Assembly (NCBI GenBank): GCA_900547505.1
Contig: URGY01000005.1
Span: forward strand, 1-23,117
Reading direction: 5' to 3'
DNA from: an uncultured Collinsella sp.
GTDB lineage: Bacteria > Actinomycetota > Coriobacteriia > Coriobacteriales > Coriobacteriaceae
Length of the DNA stretch: 23,117 bases
The position numbers were made by a program, and so were the translations under genes. The notes beneath the pieces were generated by a model, which searched no databases, was not told the origin of the DNA, and saw nothing but the letters and a program-made list of their open reading frames with translations. Each line of letters starts with the position of its first letter. The stretch's first letter is position 1. Below are positions 9,962 through 18,167 of the stretch, piece by piece.

Positions 9962-10020
9962 GCCTCTAATATCCCCTCGTCGAAACGATTACACGGTTAG
10001 GTACTGTACTATAGCGGTTT

Positions 10021-10629
10021 TTAGTCGATAGCGCCCAGACGGTTGAGCGGCCAGTAACGCACGAGCGCCACGGCGATCAGGTCCGAACGGTCGACGGGAC
10101 CAAAGTAGCGTGAGTCGGCAGAGTTTTCGCGGTTGTCGCCCATCACCCACACGCACCCGTCGGGAACGGTGTAGGGATAGCTTACCTGAGCGCCGGGCGC
10201 TTGGACCGAAAGTGGCCAGCTCATGCCCGTCGTATAGTCCTCGTCGAGCGCTTGGCCGTCAACGACCACCTTGCCATCCTGCAGGTCGACCGTCTGGCCG
10301 GCCGTGGCAATAACACGCTTGACAAGAACATCATGCTCGGAGGTGCCATCGGGGTTGTGAAACACCACGATATCGCCCTGCTTGACGGGCTGACCGAGCT
10401 CGAGGCTCACCTTTTGTGCCAGGATCTGGTCGCCAATCTCGATCGTGGACTCCATGGACCCGGTGGGCACCACAAAGGGCTCGACCACAAACGAGCGAAT
10501 CAGGAAGGTGGCCGCGAGCGCAATTAGAATGACCAAAACCCATTCCAAGGCGCCCCGCAAAGTGAAAACGGACCTCTCGCCAAAATCATGTTCAAGATGA
10601 ACTCGTTGGCGGCCTTTATTGTCCTCCAT
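10021..10629 (-). CDS. lepB: Signal peptidase I
   Basis: 202 residues. It cleaves signal peptides from secreted preproteins on the outer face of the membrane. A single N-terminal membrane segment is seen at about 27-46. Catalytic S58 lies in VPTGSMEST and the general base K104 in VLVKRVIA; GDNRENSADSRYFGPV near the C-terminus is box E. One membrane segment and this size resemble the Gram-positive type. The ATG at 10629, one base after the trmD stop and with AGAGG eight bases upstream, is preferred over a GTG three codons earlier that overlaps trmD and has no usable spacing. It is the last gene of the rpsP operon before glyQ. Confidence 0.96.
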   Translation of the reverse strand: MEDNKGRQRVHLEHDFGERSVFTLRGALEWVLVILIALAATFLIRSFVVEPFVVPTGSMESTIEIGDQILAQKVSLELGQPVKQGDIVVFHNPDGTSEHDVLVKRVIATAGQTVDLQDGKVVVDGQALDEDYTTGMSWPLSVQAPGAQVSYPYTVPDGCVWVMGDNRENSADSRYFGPVDRSDLIAVALVRYWPLNRLGAID

Positions 10630-10630
10630 G

Positions 10631-11377
10631 TTATTCACCTCTTCCAGAAAGCAAATCCTGCGCGTAAGCGCGCTCCTCGGGCGTGAGCCGCGCCGTCTCG
10701 ATCAAGTCGGGACGCCAGCGGCAGGTGCGCTCGATGGCGTTCTTGCGACGCCAGGCATCGACCTTGGCGTGATCGCCGCTCACAAGCACCGGAGGCACGC
10801 CCTCGCCGTTGAACTCGGCAGGACGGGTGTACTGCGCGTACTCGAGCAGGCCTCCATCCTCGGCGGTCGAGAACGACTCGTCCACGTTGCTCATCTCGTC
10901 GCCCAGGGCGCCGGGAATCAGGCGTACGACGGCATCGGCAACGACCATAGCGGGAAGCTCGCCGCCCGTGAGCACGTAGTCGCCGATCGACAGACGCTCA
11001 TCGGCATACGCATATGCGCGCTCGTCGACACCCTCGTAACGGCTGCACACAAACAGCAGGCGCTCACTTTTGAGCAGGCGCTCGGCCACATGCTGCGTAA
11101 AAGGCTCGCCACAGGGGGTAAAGAACACCACAGTGGGTTTAGGACCCTCCGCGCTAATGGCCTCGATGGCCTCTGCGATAGGCTCGACCTTCATGAGCAT
11201 GCCCTGCCCGCCGCCGTACGGCTCGTCATCGACGGTACGATGGCGGTCGTGCGTCCAGTCGCGCAGGTTATACGCCTTAAAATCAAAAAGGCCGGCCTTA
11301 CGGGCGCGGCCCAAAATCGATGTGGACATGACGGGCTCAAACATCTCGGGAAAGACCGAAAGGGTCTCAATCAGCAT
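10631..11377 (-). CDS. trmD: tRNA (guanine-37-N1)-methyltransferase
   Basis: 248 residues, normal size. TrmD uses S-adenosylmethionine to methylate G37 next to the anticodon, which prevents +1 frameshifting. Signature blocks are YGGGQGM (54-60), CSRYEGVDER (111-120) and the trefoil-knot cofactor loop IGDYVLTGGE (131-140). The ATG at 11377 has GGAGG five bases upstream. It lies 10 bases after rimM, within rpsP-khpA-rimM-trmD. A 13-base sequence identical (in opposite orientation) to the core of the GNRA hairpins lies inside its 3' end at 10659-10671. Confidence 0.98.
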   Translation of the reverse strand: MLIETLSVFPEMFEPVMSTSILGRARKAGLFDFKAYNLRDWTHDRHRTVDDEPYGGGQGMLMKVEPIAEAIEAISAEGPKPTVVFFTPCGEPFTQHVAERLLKSERLLFVCSRYEGVDERAYAYADERLSIGDYVLTGGELPAMVVADAVVRLIPGALGDEMSNVDESFSTAEDGGLLEYAQYTRPAEFNGEGVPPVLVSGDHAKVDAWRRKNAIERTCRWRPDLIETARLTPEERAYAQDLLSGRGE

Positions 11378-11387
11378 GTTGTCCTCC

Positions 11388-11909
11388 CTACTTGTCCATA
11401 TCGATCAGGCCGTCCATAACGTGGACGGAAATTGTTCCTGTGTCGGGAAGATCGAGCACAACCTGCTCGATCACGGGAATCAGTACCTCGCCGTACCGAT
11501 CGCCCTCGACAACCCAAACATCGTTAGCGGGCGTCGACATAATCTCGACGATCGTGCCGATCAAACCGAAGCGCTCGTCGACCACCTCGCGACCCATCAG
11601 GTCGGTATAGGCAGCGTCGAGCGAATCGAGCTCAAAGTCGTCACGATTTGCCAGCACGTAGCATCCCGTGATGCCCTCGGCGGCCGTCAAGTCGTCAATG
11701 CCCTCAAACGAGACCAGATCGCCATCGCCCGTATCGGTGACAGACACGACCGTGCAAAAGCGGTCGCGCTTGAGCGCCGGCGGCGTCAGGGCGACGCGCA
11801 TACCAGGCTCTAATACAGAAGGAAGCCCCCGCAGCGGCTGCGCGAGGACCTCCCCCTTCCTTCCGTGCGGCTTGACAACACGGGCGATGTTTTTGTACTG
11901 GGACCTCAA
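11388..11909 (-). CDS. rimM: Ribosome maturation factor RimM
   Basis: 173 residues. RimM binds uS19 and helps assemble the 30S head. The N-terminal domain starts IARVVKPHGRKGEV (8-21) and the C-terminal PRC-barrel contains MGREVVDERFGLIGTIVEI and the VLIPVIEQVV strand. The start is a TTG at 11909: an in-frame stop at 11930 limits the N-terminus and no ATG or GTG fits between it and the conserved block. The TTG lies four bases after the khpA stop, so translation is probably coupled, and the only local binding site is a weak TAGGA. Confidence 0.95.
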   Translation of the reverse strand: MRSQYKNIARVVKPHGRKGEVLAQPLRGLPSVLEPGMRVALTPPALKRDRFCTVVSVTDTGDGDLVSFEGIDDLTAAEGITGCYVLANRDDFELDSLDAAYTDLMGREVVDERFGLIGTIVEIMSTPANDVWVVEGDRYGEVLIPVIEQVVLDLPDTGTISVHVMDGLIDMDK

Positions 11910-11913
11910 GGTC

Positions 11914-12198
11914 CTAGCCCAGAACCTCTACCTCGACAGCAGTGTCGAGGCGAGCGGCCAGTGCACGGGCGAGCGTGCGAATGGCCTTGATGGTACGGCC
12001 ACGACGGCCGATGACCTTAGCGACGTCATCCTCGGCAACCGAAACCTCAATCGTAGAGGCGTCGTCACCATCGATGACCTCAAGGCTCACGGAATCCGGG
12101 TCGTCGACGATCTGAACAACGAGATATTCGACGAGATCGGCGATGCGATCTGAGAGCATTGCCTCACCCTCGAGCTGTGCAGCGTCAACCTCAGGCAC
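11914..12198 (-). CDS. khpA: KH-domain RNA-binding protein KhpA
   Basis: 94 residues with one type II KH domain; the nucleic-acid-binding GxxG loop is GRRG in AKVIGRRGRTIKAIR. In Firmicutes KhpA pairs with KhpB/Jag and influences cell division and elongation; it is a global RNA binder in several species. Its place between rpsP and rimM is highly conserved. The start given is GTG at 12198 with GAGGAG six bases upstream. An ATG at codon 14, also with a GAGG nearby, would give 81 residues, closer to the common family length, and cannot be excluded. Confidence 0.93.
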   Translation of the reverse strand: MPEVDAAQLEGEAMLSDRIADLVEYLVVQIVDDPDSVSLEVIDGDDASTIEVSVAEDDVAKVIGRRGRTIKAIRTLARALAARLDTAVEVEVLG

Positions 12199-12201
12199 GA
12201 T

Positions 12202-12543
12202 TTACTCCTCGGCGCCCTCAGCGGCCTCAGCGGCAGCCTTAGCGGCCTCGGCCTCTTTGGCGAGCTGCTTCTTGGACTTCTTGACGACGGTCTCGGTCTT
12301 CTCGCCCTCGTTGGCGGCCTTGACCAGAGCGGCGACGGCGTCGGTGAGCTGAGCGCCCTTGGACTGCCAGTCGGCGATCTTCTCGAGGTCGAGGTTGATG
12401 GTCTTGGGGGCGGTCATCGGGTTGTAGCGGCCAACCTCCTCGATGATACGACCGTCACGCGGGGCGCGGGAATCGGCGACGACGACACGGTAGTACGGAC
12501 GCTTCTTAGCGCCGTGACGAGCAAGGCGAATCTTGACTGCCAA
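12202..12543 (-). CDS. rpsP: 30S ribosomal protein bS16
   Basis: 113 residues starting at a TTG, (M)[25 protein letters not shown], the textbook bS16 N-terminus. GGAGGAG lies six bases before the TTG, and upstream in-frame codons encode nothing conserved, so the TTG start is well supported. The folded part ends near residue 85; the remaining ~28 residues are an Ala/Glu/Lys-rich tail ([20 protein letters not shown]), common in actinobacterial and related bS16. It is the first gene of rpsP-khpA-rimM-trmD-lepB, with a promoter at 12673-12700 and a leader of about 120 bases. Confidence 0.97.
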   Translation of the reverse strand: MAVKIRLARHGAKKRPYYRVVVADSRAPRDGRIIEEVGRYNPMTAPKTINLDLEKIADWQSKGAQLTDAVAALVKAANEGEKTETVVKKSKKQLAKEAEAAKAAAEAAEGAEE

Positions 12544-12672
12544 AGGAAACTCCTCCAACCAAGCAGCTTTAGGCTGCAACTACAAACAAACAGTTGAACA
12601 TAATACGCCATCGACGCGGGCAGGTGAAGTCCGTGAGACCAACTTCTTCGGTGTAGTCGAGGGCAAATCCAT

Positions 12673-12700
12673 ATCTTAGACAAGAATTCGGGATTTGCAA
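12673..12700 (-). promoter_or_regulatory. Predicted promoter of the rpsP operon
   Basis: On the minus strand TTGCAA (12700-12695) and TAAGAT (12678-12673) are separated by 16 bases, as in the rplS promoter. It would give a leader of about 120 bases before rpsP. Confidence 0.6.
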
Positions 12701-12732
12701 GCACATACACGCACCCCACATGAGCTGCGCGG

Positions 12733-12738
12733 TATACT
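12733..12738 (+). promoter_or_regulatory. Predicted -10 element of dinB
   Basis: TATACT lies so that transcription should begin near 12745. No convincing -35 is seen at 16-18 bases upstream. If translation used the ATG at 12745 the mRNA would be leaderless; the ATG at 12784 instead has a ribosome binding site. Confidence 0.5.
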
Positions 12739-12755
12739 CATGACATGGAAAGACG

Positions 12756-12769
12756 CGAACATACATACG
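12756..12769. promoter_or_regulatory. Candidate LexA (SOS) box at dinB
   Basis: CGAACATACATACG matches the Gram-positive LexA consensus CGAACRNRYGTTYG at 12 of 14 positions; the 3' half-site is the imperfect one. It lies about 11 bases after the predicted transcription start, a place where a bound repressor would block transcription. SOS control of dinB is common, but this box is imperfect. Confidence 0.45.
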
Positions 12770-12783
12770 GTTATGAGGATGCC

Positions 12784-13998
12784 ATGGGCGTCACGCCGCC
12801 GCCCTGGACGGGTCCGGCGGTGGGCCTGATGGACCTTGATGCGTTTTTTGCGAGCGTGGAGATGCTCGATCATCCCGAATGGCGCGGAAAGCCGCTCATC
12901 GTGGGCGGAGACGCCGATTCGCGTGGCGTCGTGTCCACGTGTTCGTATGAGGCACGTCGCTTTGGCGTACACTCCGCCATGGCCTCGGCCGAAGCACAGC
13001 GGCTGTGTCCGCAAGCCATTTGGACGCACGGACACTTTGATCGCTACCGCGAGGTCAGTGCGCAGGTCATGGCGATTCTCGCCGACGAGACCCCGCGCGT
13101 TGAGCGCGTATCCATCGACGAAGCCTTTATCGATATCACACCGGGTCGCTTTGCGCCCGAAGACCCGCTGCTGGTTGCGCGGCGTATAAGCGACCGCGTG
13201 GCAGCGCTAGGAGTGACGTGCTCCATTGGCGTGGGCTGCAACAAGACGGTCGCAAAGATCGCAAGCGAGCGGGATAAGCCGTTTGGGCTGACCATCGTGC
13301 GCCCCGGAACCGAGCAGCGCTTTTTGGCCGCGCTGCCGGTATCTGCCATGAGCGGCATCGGGCACTCGGCCGAGGAGCGACTGCGCCGCATGCGCATCTA
13401 CACCCTCGGCGAGCTATCACGTGCACCGGAATCCACCTTGGCCTCTATTTTTGGCGTCAACGGCGAGCGCATGCGCCAGCGTGCGCTGGGACTCGAAATC
13501 TCCGAAGTCACGAGTCTCGATGAAGAGCGCGAGGTCAAGTCGGTCAGCAATGAACGCACCTTTGCGAAAGATTTAACTGAGCGTGGGGATATTGAGGCGG
13601 CGATTGCGCTGTTGGGAGAGTCAGTGGGACGCCGCCTGCGCCGTCAGGGGCTGACGGGTGCCACGGTAACGCTCAAGCTTAAGTATTCGTATGGCAGCGG
13701 GCGTACGGCACAGCGCCGGCTGCCTCATCCGACCGACGATGAGAACATCTTCGTGGCGGTTGCACTCGAACTGCTCGACAACATCTGGCAGGATGGCATG
13801 CATGTTCGCTTAGCGGGCATCGGCATGAGCGACTTCGACCACCAAGGCGGCATCCAGACTGACCTGTTCTGCGAGATCGATGACCGCGGAGCCCAATCCA
13901 GCGACCGCCGCGACCTCTCCGTCGCCATCGACGCCGTCCGAGACAAATTCGGCGACACCGCCCTATCCTTCGGCCGCCAATCCCGCTTCAACGATTAA
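12784..13998 (+). CDS. dinB: DNA polymerase IV (Y-family)
   Basis: 404 residues from the chosen ATG; an in-frame ATG at 12745 would add 13. Pol IV is an error-prone translesion polymerase. Visible motifs: MDLDAFFASVE (catalytic aspartate and steric-gate region), STCSYEARRFGV, the catalytic RVSIDEAFIDI, then SIGVGCNKTVAKIAS, and GIGHSAEERL in the thumb helix-hairpin-helix. QTDLF, 47 residues from the C-terminus, is a canonical sliding-clamp binding pentapeptide. The ATG at 12784 is preferred because GAGG lies five bases upstream and because it leaves the candidate LexA box in the leader. It is the only plus-strand gene, divergent from rpsP and convergent with rsfS. Confidence 0.96.
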   Translation: MGVTPPPWTGPAVGLMDLDAFFASVEMLDHPEWRGKPLIVGGDADSRGVVSTCSYEARRFGVHSAMASAEAQRLCPQAIWTHGHFDRYREVSAQVMAILADETPRVERVSIDEAFIDITPGRFAPEDPLLVARRISDRVAALGVTCSIGVGCNKTVAKIASERDKPFGLTIVRPGTEQRFLAALPVSAMSGIGHSAEERLRRMRIYTLGELSRAPESTLASIFGVNGERMRQRALGLEISEVTSLDEEREVKSVSNERTFAKDLTERGDIEAAIALLGESVGRRLRRQGLTGATVTLKLKYSYGSGRTAQRRLPHPTDDENIFVAVALELLDNIWQDGMHVRLAGIGMSDFDHQGGIQTDLFCEIDDRGAQSSDRRDLSVAIDAVRDKFGDTALSFGRQSRFND

Positions 13999-14010
13999 CC
14001 GCCTTTGGGC

Positions 14011-14053
14011 AAAAAGAAAGCCGGGCAGGTGCGGAAAACCGCAACTGCCCGGC
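14011..14053 (-). terminator. Terminator after rsfS, possibly bidirectional
   Basis: GCCGGGCAG (14020-14028) pairs with CTGCCCGGC (14045-14053), and the stem continues past one mismatch to an AAAA loop. On the minus strand it is followed by UUUCUUUUU (14019-14011), making a good terminator for the obg-nadD-yqeK-rsfS transcript. On the plus strand it follows dinB but lacks a U-tract. Confidence 0.82.
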
Positions 14054-14064
14054 GATATGCGTGA

Positions 14065-14098
14065 GGGTAGCTAAACCCCGTCTTAAATGAGCTACTAG
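14065..14098 (+). repeat. Possible dispersed intergenic repeat, copy B
   Basis: On the plus strand GGGTAGCTAAACCCCGTCTT then AAATGAGCTACTAG follows the dinB terminator and overlaps the rsfS stop codon (14095-14097). GTAGCT (14067-14072) pairs with AGCTAC (14090-14095). It aligns with copy A on the minus strand at 6033-5997; in both cases it lies 3' of a gene in that gene's direction. Confidence 0.4.
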
Positions 14099-14550
14099 AG
14101 GAGGTTGAGGGGGAGCTGGGGGGCGTCGCCCCAGAGCTTTTCTAGGCGGTAGAAGTCGCGGGCTTCAGGAGTGAAGACGTGGACGACAACCGAACCGTAG
14201 TCCATGAGCATCCAGGTCTTCTGCTCGCGGCCCTCGATGGAGAACGGATGCTCGCCGCAAGCCTCGGCGACCTTCTCCTCGATCTCGTCGACGATAGAAT
14301 CGACCTGGCGGTTGTTGGTACCGGTGGCAAGCACAAAGTAGTCGCATACGTCGGAAAGCTCGGTCAGGTCGAGCACCTGAACGTCCTCGCCCTTCTTGTC
14401 GTAGGCGGCCTGCGCGGCGGCGCGGGCGACATCCTCGGCGGCAACACCGCTCGCGGACAGCGAGGCAGCGGTGCGGTCGGACGTGGCAACAAAACTCTTG
14501 TGCTCCACACCTTCAAGAATCTGATCGTCGGTCATGGTCTCATCGGCCAT
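14095..14550 (-). CDS. rsfS: Ribosomal silencing factor RsfS
   Basis: 151 residues. RsfS binds uL14 and blocks joining of the ribosomal subunits when nutrients are short. The conserved domain (about 41-150) has VQVLDLTELSDVCDYFVLATGTNNRQVDSI, then GREQKTWMLMDYGSVVVHVF and ARDFYRLEKLWGDAP. The N-terminal ~40 residues (acidic, then Ser/Ala-rich) are an extension beyond the usual ~110-residue form. The ATG at 14550 has AGAGG upstream; an ATG five codons later is also possible. It is the last gene of obg-nadD-yqeK-rsfS, the order seen in many Gram-positive bacteria. Confidence 0.96.
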   Translation of the reverse strand: MADETMTDDQILEGVEHKSFVATSDRTAASLSASGVAAEDVARAAAQAAYDKKGEDVQVLDLTELSDVCDYFVLATGTNNRQVDSIVDEIEEKVAEACGEHPFSIEGREQKTWMLMDYGSVVVHVFTPEARDFYRLEKLWGDAPQLPLNLL

Positions 14551-14577
14551 GGAATACCTCTTTCTAGACAGCCCAAG

Positions 14578-15186
14578 CTAGCGCAGCTGGGCGTAATGGT
14601 TGTAAATCGAAATAGCCGTGGGATAAAGATAGCGCCCGGACTGGATCACATAGACCAAACCCTGCGCAAAACAGGAGAAGAACAACTCGTCGAGCGTCGA
14701 CTCCCCCACCATCTTGCGCAGTGCATGGGCATAGTCGCCGTGGCGGTTGGGCTCGATGGCATCGGCCACAAAGACCACCATATCGAGCGGCGTCATATCG
14801 CAGGCACCCACGGTGTGACGGTCGACAGCCTGAAAGACCGCCGGCGACAGCTCGGGAAAAAGCTGCGGAAGCTCATAGGCGGCAACAGGGCCATGCAAAA
14901 GCGGCGTCGCGGCAGAAGGAGAGCCGGCAATCTTAATGCCGTAATGCAGAGCGCGCGTGACCAGCTCGTCATCGGAAAGCACCTTGTCCCAGTCGTGGAT
15001 CAAGCCGGCGGCAGCGGCATCAAAGCGGTCGACGCCGTAGACCTCGGCCAGATGAAGTGCGGTCTCGGCAACACCCAGCGAATGCACATAGCGCTTGCGC
15101 TTATCCTTCATGCGAACATCGAGCAGCTCTTGAATGCGCTTGAGCAGCGCGCGCTCATCGCCCTCAAACTGATCCTCTACCGACAA
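14578..15186 (-). CDS. yqeK: YqeK family HD-domain Ap4A hydrolase
   Basis: 202 residues, typical. YqeK enzymes split diadenosine tetraphosphate symmetrically into two ADP. The HD metal residues are visible: H35 in RYVHSLGVAE, H64-D65 in GLIHDWDK, H98 in LLHGPVAA, H124 in DRHTVG and D142 in VADAIEPNR. The start is a TTG at 15186, the first possible initiator after the nadD stop in the same frame, with GGGGG upstream. An ATG at codon 26 would remove residues just before the first histidine. The reading frame is the same as that of nadD, separated by one UGA and four codons. In mollicutes the two proteins are known as a fusion. Confidence 0.93.
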   Translation of the reverse strand: MSVEDQFEGDERALLKRIQELLDVRMKDKRKRYVHSLGVAETALHLAEVYGVDRFDAAAAGLIHDWDKVLSDDELVTRALHYGIKIAGSPSAATPLLHGPVAAYELPQLFPELSPAVFQAVDRHTVGACDMTPLDMVVFVADAIEPNRHGDYAHALRKMVGESTLDELFFSCFAQGLVYVIQSGRYLYPTAISIYNHYAQLR

Positions 15187-15198
15187 CGTAGACCCCCA

Positions 15199-15876
15199 TC
15201 ACTCAAAATCCTCTTGGCCCAAATCGGCATATAGCCTGCGCTTGCGAATGTAGCCGAGCACGGACTCGCTCGTAAGATAGCGCACGCTCATGCCGCGGGC
15301 AACTCGCTTACGAATGTTCGTCGAGCTGATCGCCAGCGCCGGAATCTGAATATAGCGCACGTCGAACGGCAGCCCCGACTCTTTGATTCGGGCACGCGCC
15401 GTATCGATATCAAAGCCCGGTCGCGTCGCCGCAATAAAGGTGGCAAGCTCAGCGATTCGTTCGGCATCATGCCAGGTCACAATATCGATAATCGCGTCGG
15501 CGCCCGTAATAAAGTAGAGCTTTACCTGCGGCGGGTAAAAGTCGCGAAGAGCATGAAGCGTATCGGCCGTATAGGTTACGCCCGGGCGGTCGATCTCGAA
15601 CCGGCTCGCCAAAAAGGCCGGGTTCGCGGCGGTGGCGAGGACCGTCATGGCATAACGGTCCTCGGCAGGAGTCACCGGCTTGTCAAGCTTAAAGGCAGGA
15701 GAGCCCGCCGGCATAAAGAGCACAGCGTCCAAGTCGAGCGACTCGCGCGCCTGCTCGGCAGTCACCAAGTGCCCGTAATGAATCGGGTCGAATGTGCCGC
15801 CCATAATGCCGAGCCTAAACTCCCGCCCGTCCTCTAGAGGAAGCTCGGGCAGACCGATTCCACCGCGCAGCGACAT
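15199..15876 (-). CDS. nadD: Nicotinate-nucleotide adenylyltransferase
   Basis: 225 residues. NadD joins nicotinate mononucleotide and ATP to form deamido-NAD in NAD synthesis. The nucleotidyltransferase motifs are GGTFDPIHYGHL (26-37), with the HxGH-type histidines, and ISSTNIRKR (183-191). FMPAGSPAFK, FITGADAI and TWHDAERI are further family blocks. The first ~20 residues are an extension before the first beta strand. The ATG lies three bases after the obg stop and has GAGGGCGAG upstream, so it is probably coupled to obg. The gene ends in TGA. Confidence 0.97.
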   Translation of the reverse strand: MSLRGGIGLPELPLEDGREFRLGIMGGTFDPIHYGHLVTAEQARESLDLDAVLFMPAGSPAFKLDKPVTPAEDRYAMTVLATAANPAFLASRFEIDRPGVTYTADTLHALRDFYPPQVKLYFITGADAIIDIVTWHDAERIAELATFIAATRPGFDIDTARARIKESGLPFDVRYIQIPALAISSTNIRKRVARGMSVRYLTSESVLGYIRKRRLYADLGQEDFE

Positions 15877-15879
15877 GGT

Positions 15880-17358
<1,479 letters not shown>

Positions 17359-17361
17359 CTA

Positions 17362-17405
17362 CAAAAAGAGGGAGACCCTTGAATCCTAAAACTCAAGTGC
17401 CTCCC
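17362..17405 (-). terminator. Terminator between rpmA and obg
   Basis: GGGAG (17370-17374) pairs with CTCCC (17401-17405), an internal loop follows, and CTTGA (17378-17382) pairs with TCAAG (17393-17397). On the minus strand CUCUUUUUGU follows. The interrupted stem suggests partial termination, allowing readthrough into obg. Confidence 0.65.
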
Positions 17406-17430
17406 ACATATGTGCTCTATGAAGGGTGAA

Positions 17431-17688
17431 TTACGCGTTCGCGAGCGGGCGTACGCTGACCCTGTGCTTGATACCCTTGTGGAACTCAACGGTACCGTCG
17501 ACCAGCGCGAACAGCGTGTCGTCCTTACCACGGCCAACGTTCTCACCCGGGTGGATGTGCGTGCCGTGCTGACGGACGAGAATCGTGCCCGTGGTTACCG
17601 TCTGGCCGGCATAGCGCTTCGTGCCAAGGCGCTGACCGCGGGAGTCACGGCCATTACGGGAGGAACCGAGTCCTTTTTTGTGTGCCAT
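17431..17688 (-). CDS. rpmA: 50S ribosomal protein bL27
   Basis: 85 residues beginning [22 protein letters not shown], a complete bL27 whose N-terminal arm reaches toward the peptidyl transferase centre. It lacks the N-terminal leader that the protease Prp removes in Firmicutes, and no prp gene lies between rplU and rpmA, which is consistent. The central blocks [33 protein letters not shown] motifs (split at RQ/HG) are standard. ATG at 17688 with AGTAGG about eight bases upstream. Confidence 0.98.
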   Translation of the reverse strand: MAHKKGLGSSRNGRDSRGQRLGTKRYAGQTVTTGTILVRQHGTHIHPGENVGRGKDDTLFALVDGTVEFHKGIKHRVSVRPLANA

Positions 17689-17721
17689 TGTGTATACCTA
17701 CTCTTTCGTTACGAGTGTAAT

Positions 17722-18096
17722 CTACTCGGCGACGGGAGCCTCGGCAACAGCCTCAGCCTCTGCCTTGACAGCCTTCTTGGCGCGGGAGGTAGCCTGAACC
17801 TTCACGATCTTCAGCTTGGTGAGCTGCTGACGGTGACCCTTCAGACGACGATAGCGCTTGCGCTTGTGGAACTTGAAGACCAGCTGCTTCTCGCCCTTGA
17901 ACTGCTCAACGATCTGAGCGGTAACCTTGGCCTTGGCCAGCTTGTCGGGATCGGTGACGATCTTCTTACCATCGTTGAGGAAGATAACCGGCAGGGTGAC
18001 CTTGTCGCCCTCATTGCCCTCGATCTTCTCGACGGTGATGACATCGTCGGTGGCGACCTTGTACTGCTTGCCGCCCGTGTTAACGATTGCGTACAT
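17722..18096 (-). CDS. rplU: 50S ribosomal protein bL21
   Basis: 124 residues starting MYAIVNTGGKQYKV, the canonical bL21 start, so the ATG at 18096 is used rather than one seven codons upstream. AAGGG lies nine bases before it. The FKFHKRKRYRRLKGHRQQLT block binds 23S rRNA. The last ~25 residues form an Ala/Glu/Lys/Val-rich tail beyond the ~100-residue core. The gene has its own promoter (18139-18167) and heads rplU-rpmA. Confidence 0.98.
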   Translation of the reverse strand: MYAIVNTGGKQYKVATDDVITVEKIEGNEGDKVTLPVIFLNDGKKIVTDPDKLAKAKVTAQIVEQFKGEKQLVFKFHKRKRYRRLKGHRQQLTKLKIVKVQATSRAKKAVKAEAEAVAEAPVAE

Positions 18097-18138
18097 GTTT
18101 ACTTGCCCTTCATGCATCAGTTAGTGCAACAGCCGAAT

Positions 18139-18167
18139 ATAGTAGCAGGCGAAAATACCCCCGTCAA
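18139..18167 (-). promoter_or_regulatory. Predicted promoter of rplU-rpmA
   Basis: On the minus strand TTGACG (18167-18162) and TACTAT (18144-18139) are 17 bases apart, the best sigma-70-type match in the window. The -35 overlaps the stop codon of the upstream DUF2344 gene. The leader would be about 36 bases. Confidence 0.75.

Noticed and set aside
9962..10020. A T-box riboswitch before glyQ
   Set aside because: Only 59 bases separate lepB and glyQ, and neither a specifier stem nor a terminator/antiterminator is present.
10630..10638. GTG at 10638 as the lepB start
   Set aside because: It overlaps trmD and has no properly spaced ribosome binding site, whereas the ATG at 10629 does.
14031..14040. 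A dinB-specific plus-strand terminator
   Set aside because: The hairpin there has its U-tract only on the minus strand, so it is listed as the rsfS terminator with a possible second role.
15197..15199. ATG overlapping the nadD stop (TGATG) as a start for yqeK
   Set aside because: That frame reaches a stop after 11 codons and is not the yqeK frame; the first usable in-frame initiator is the TTG at 15186.
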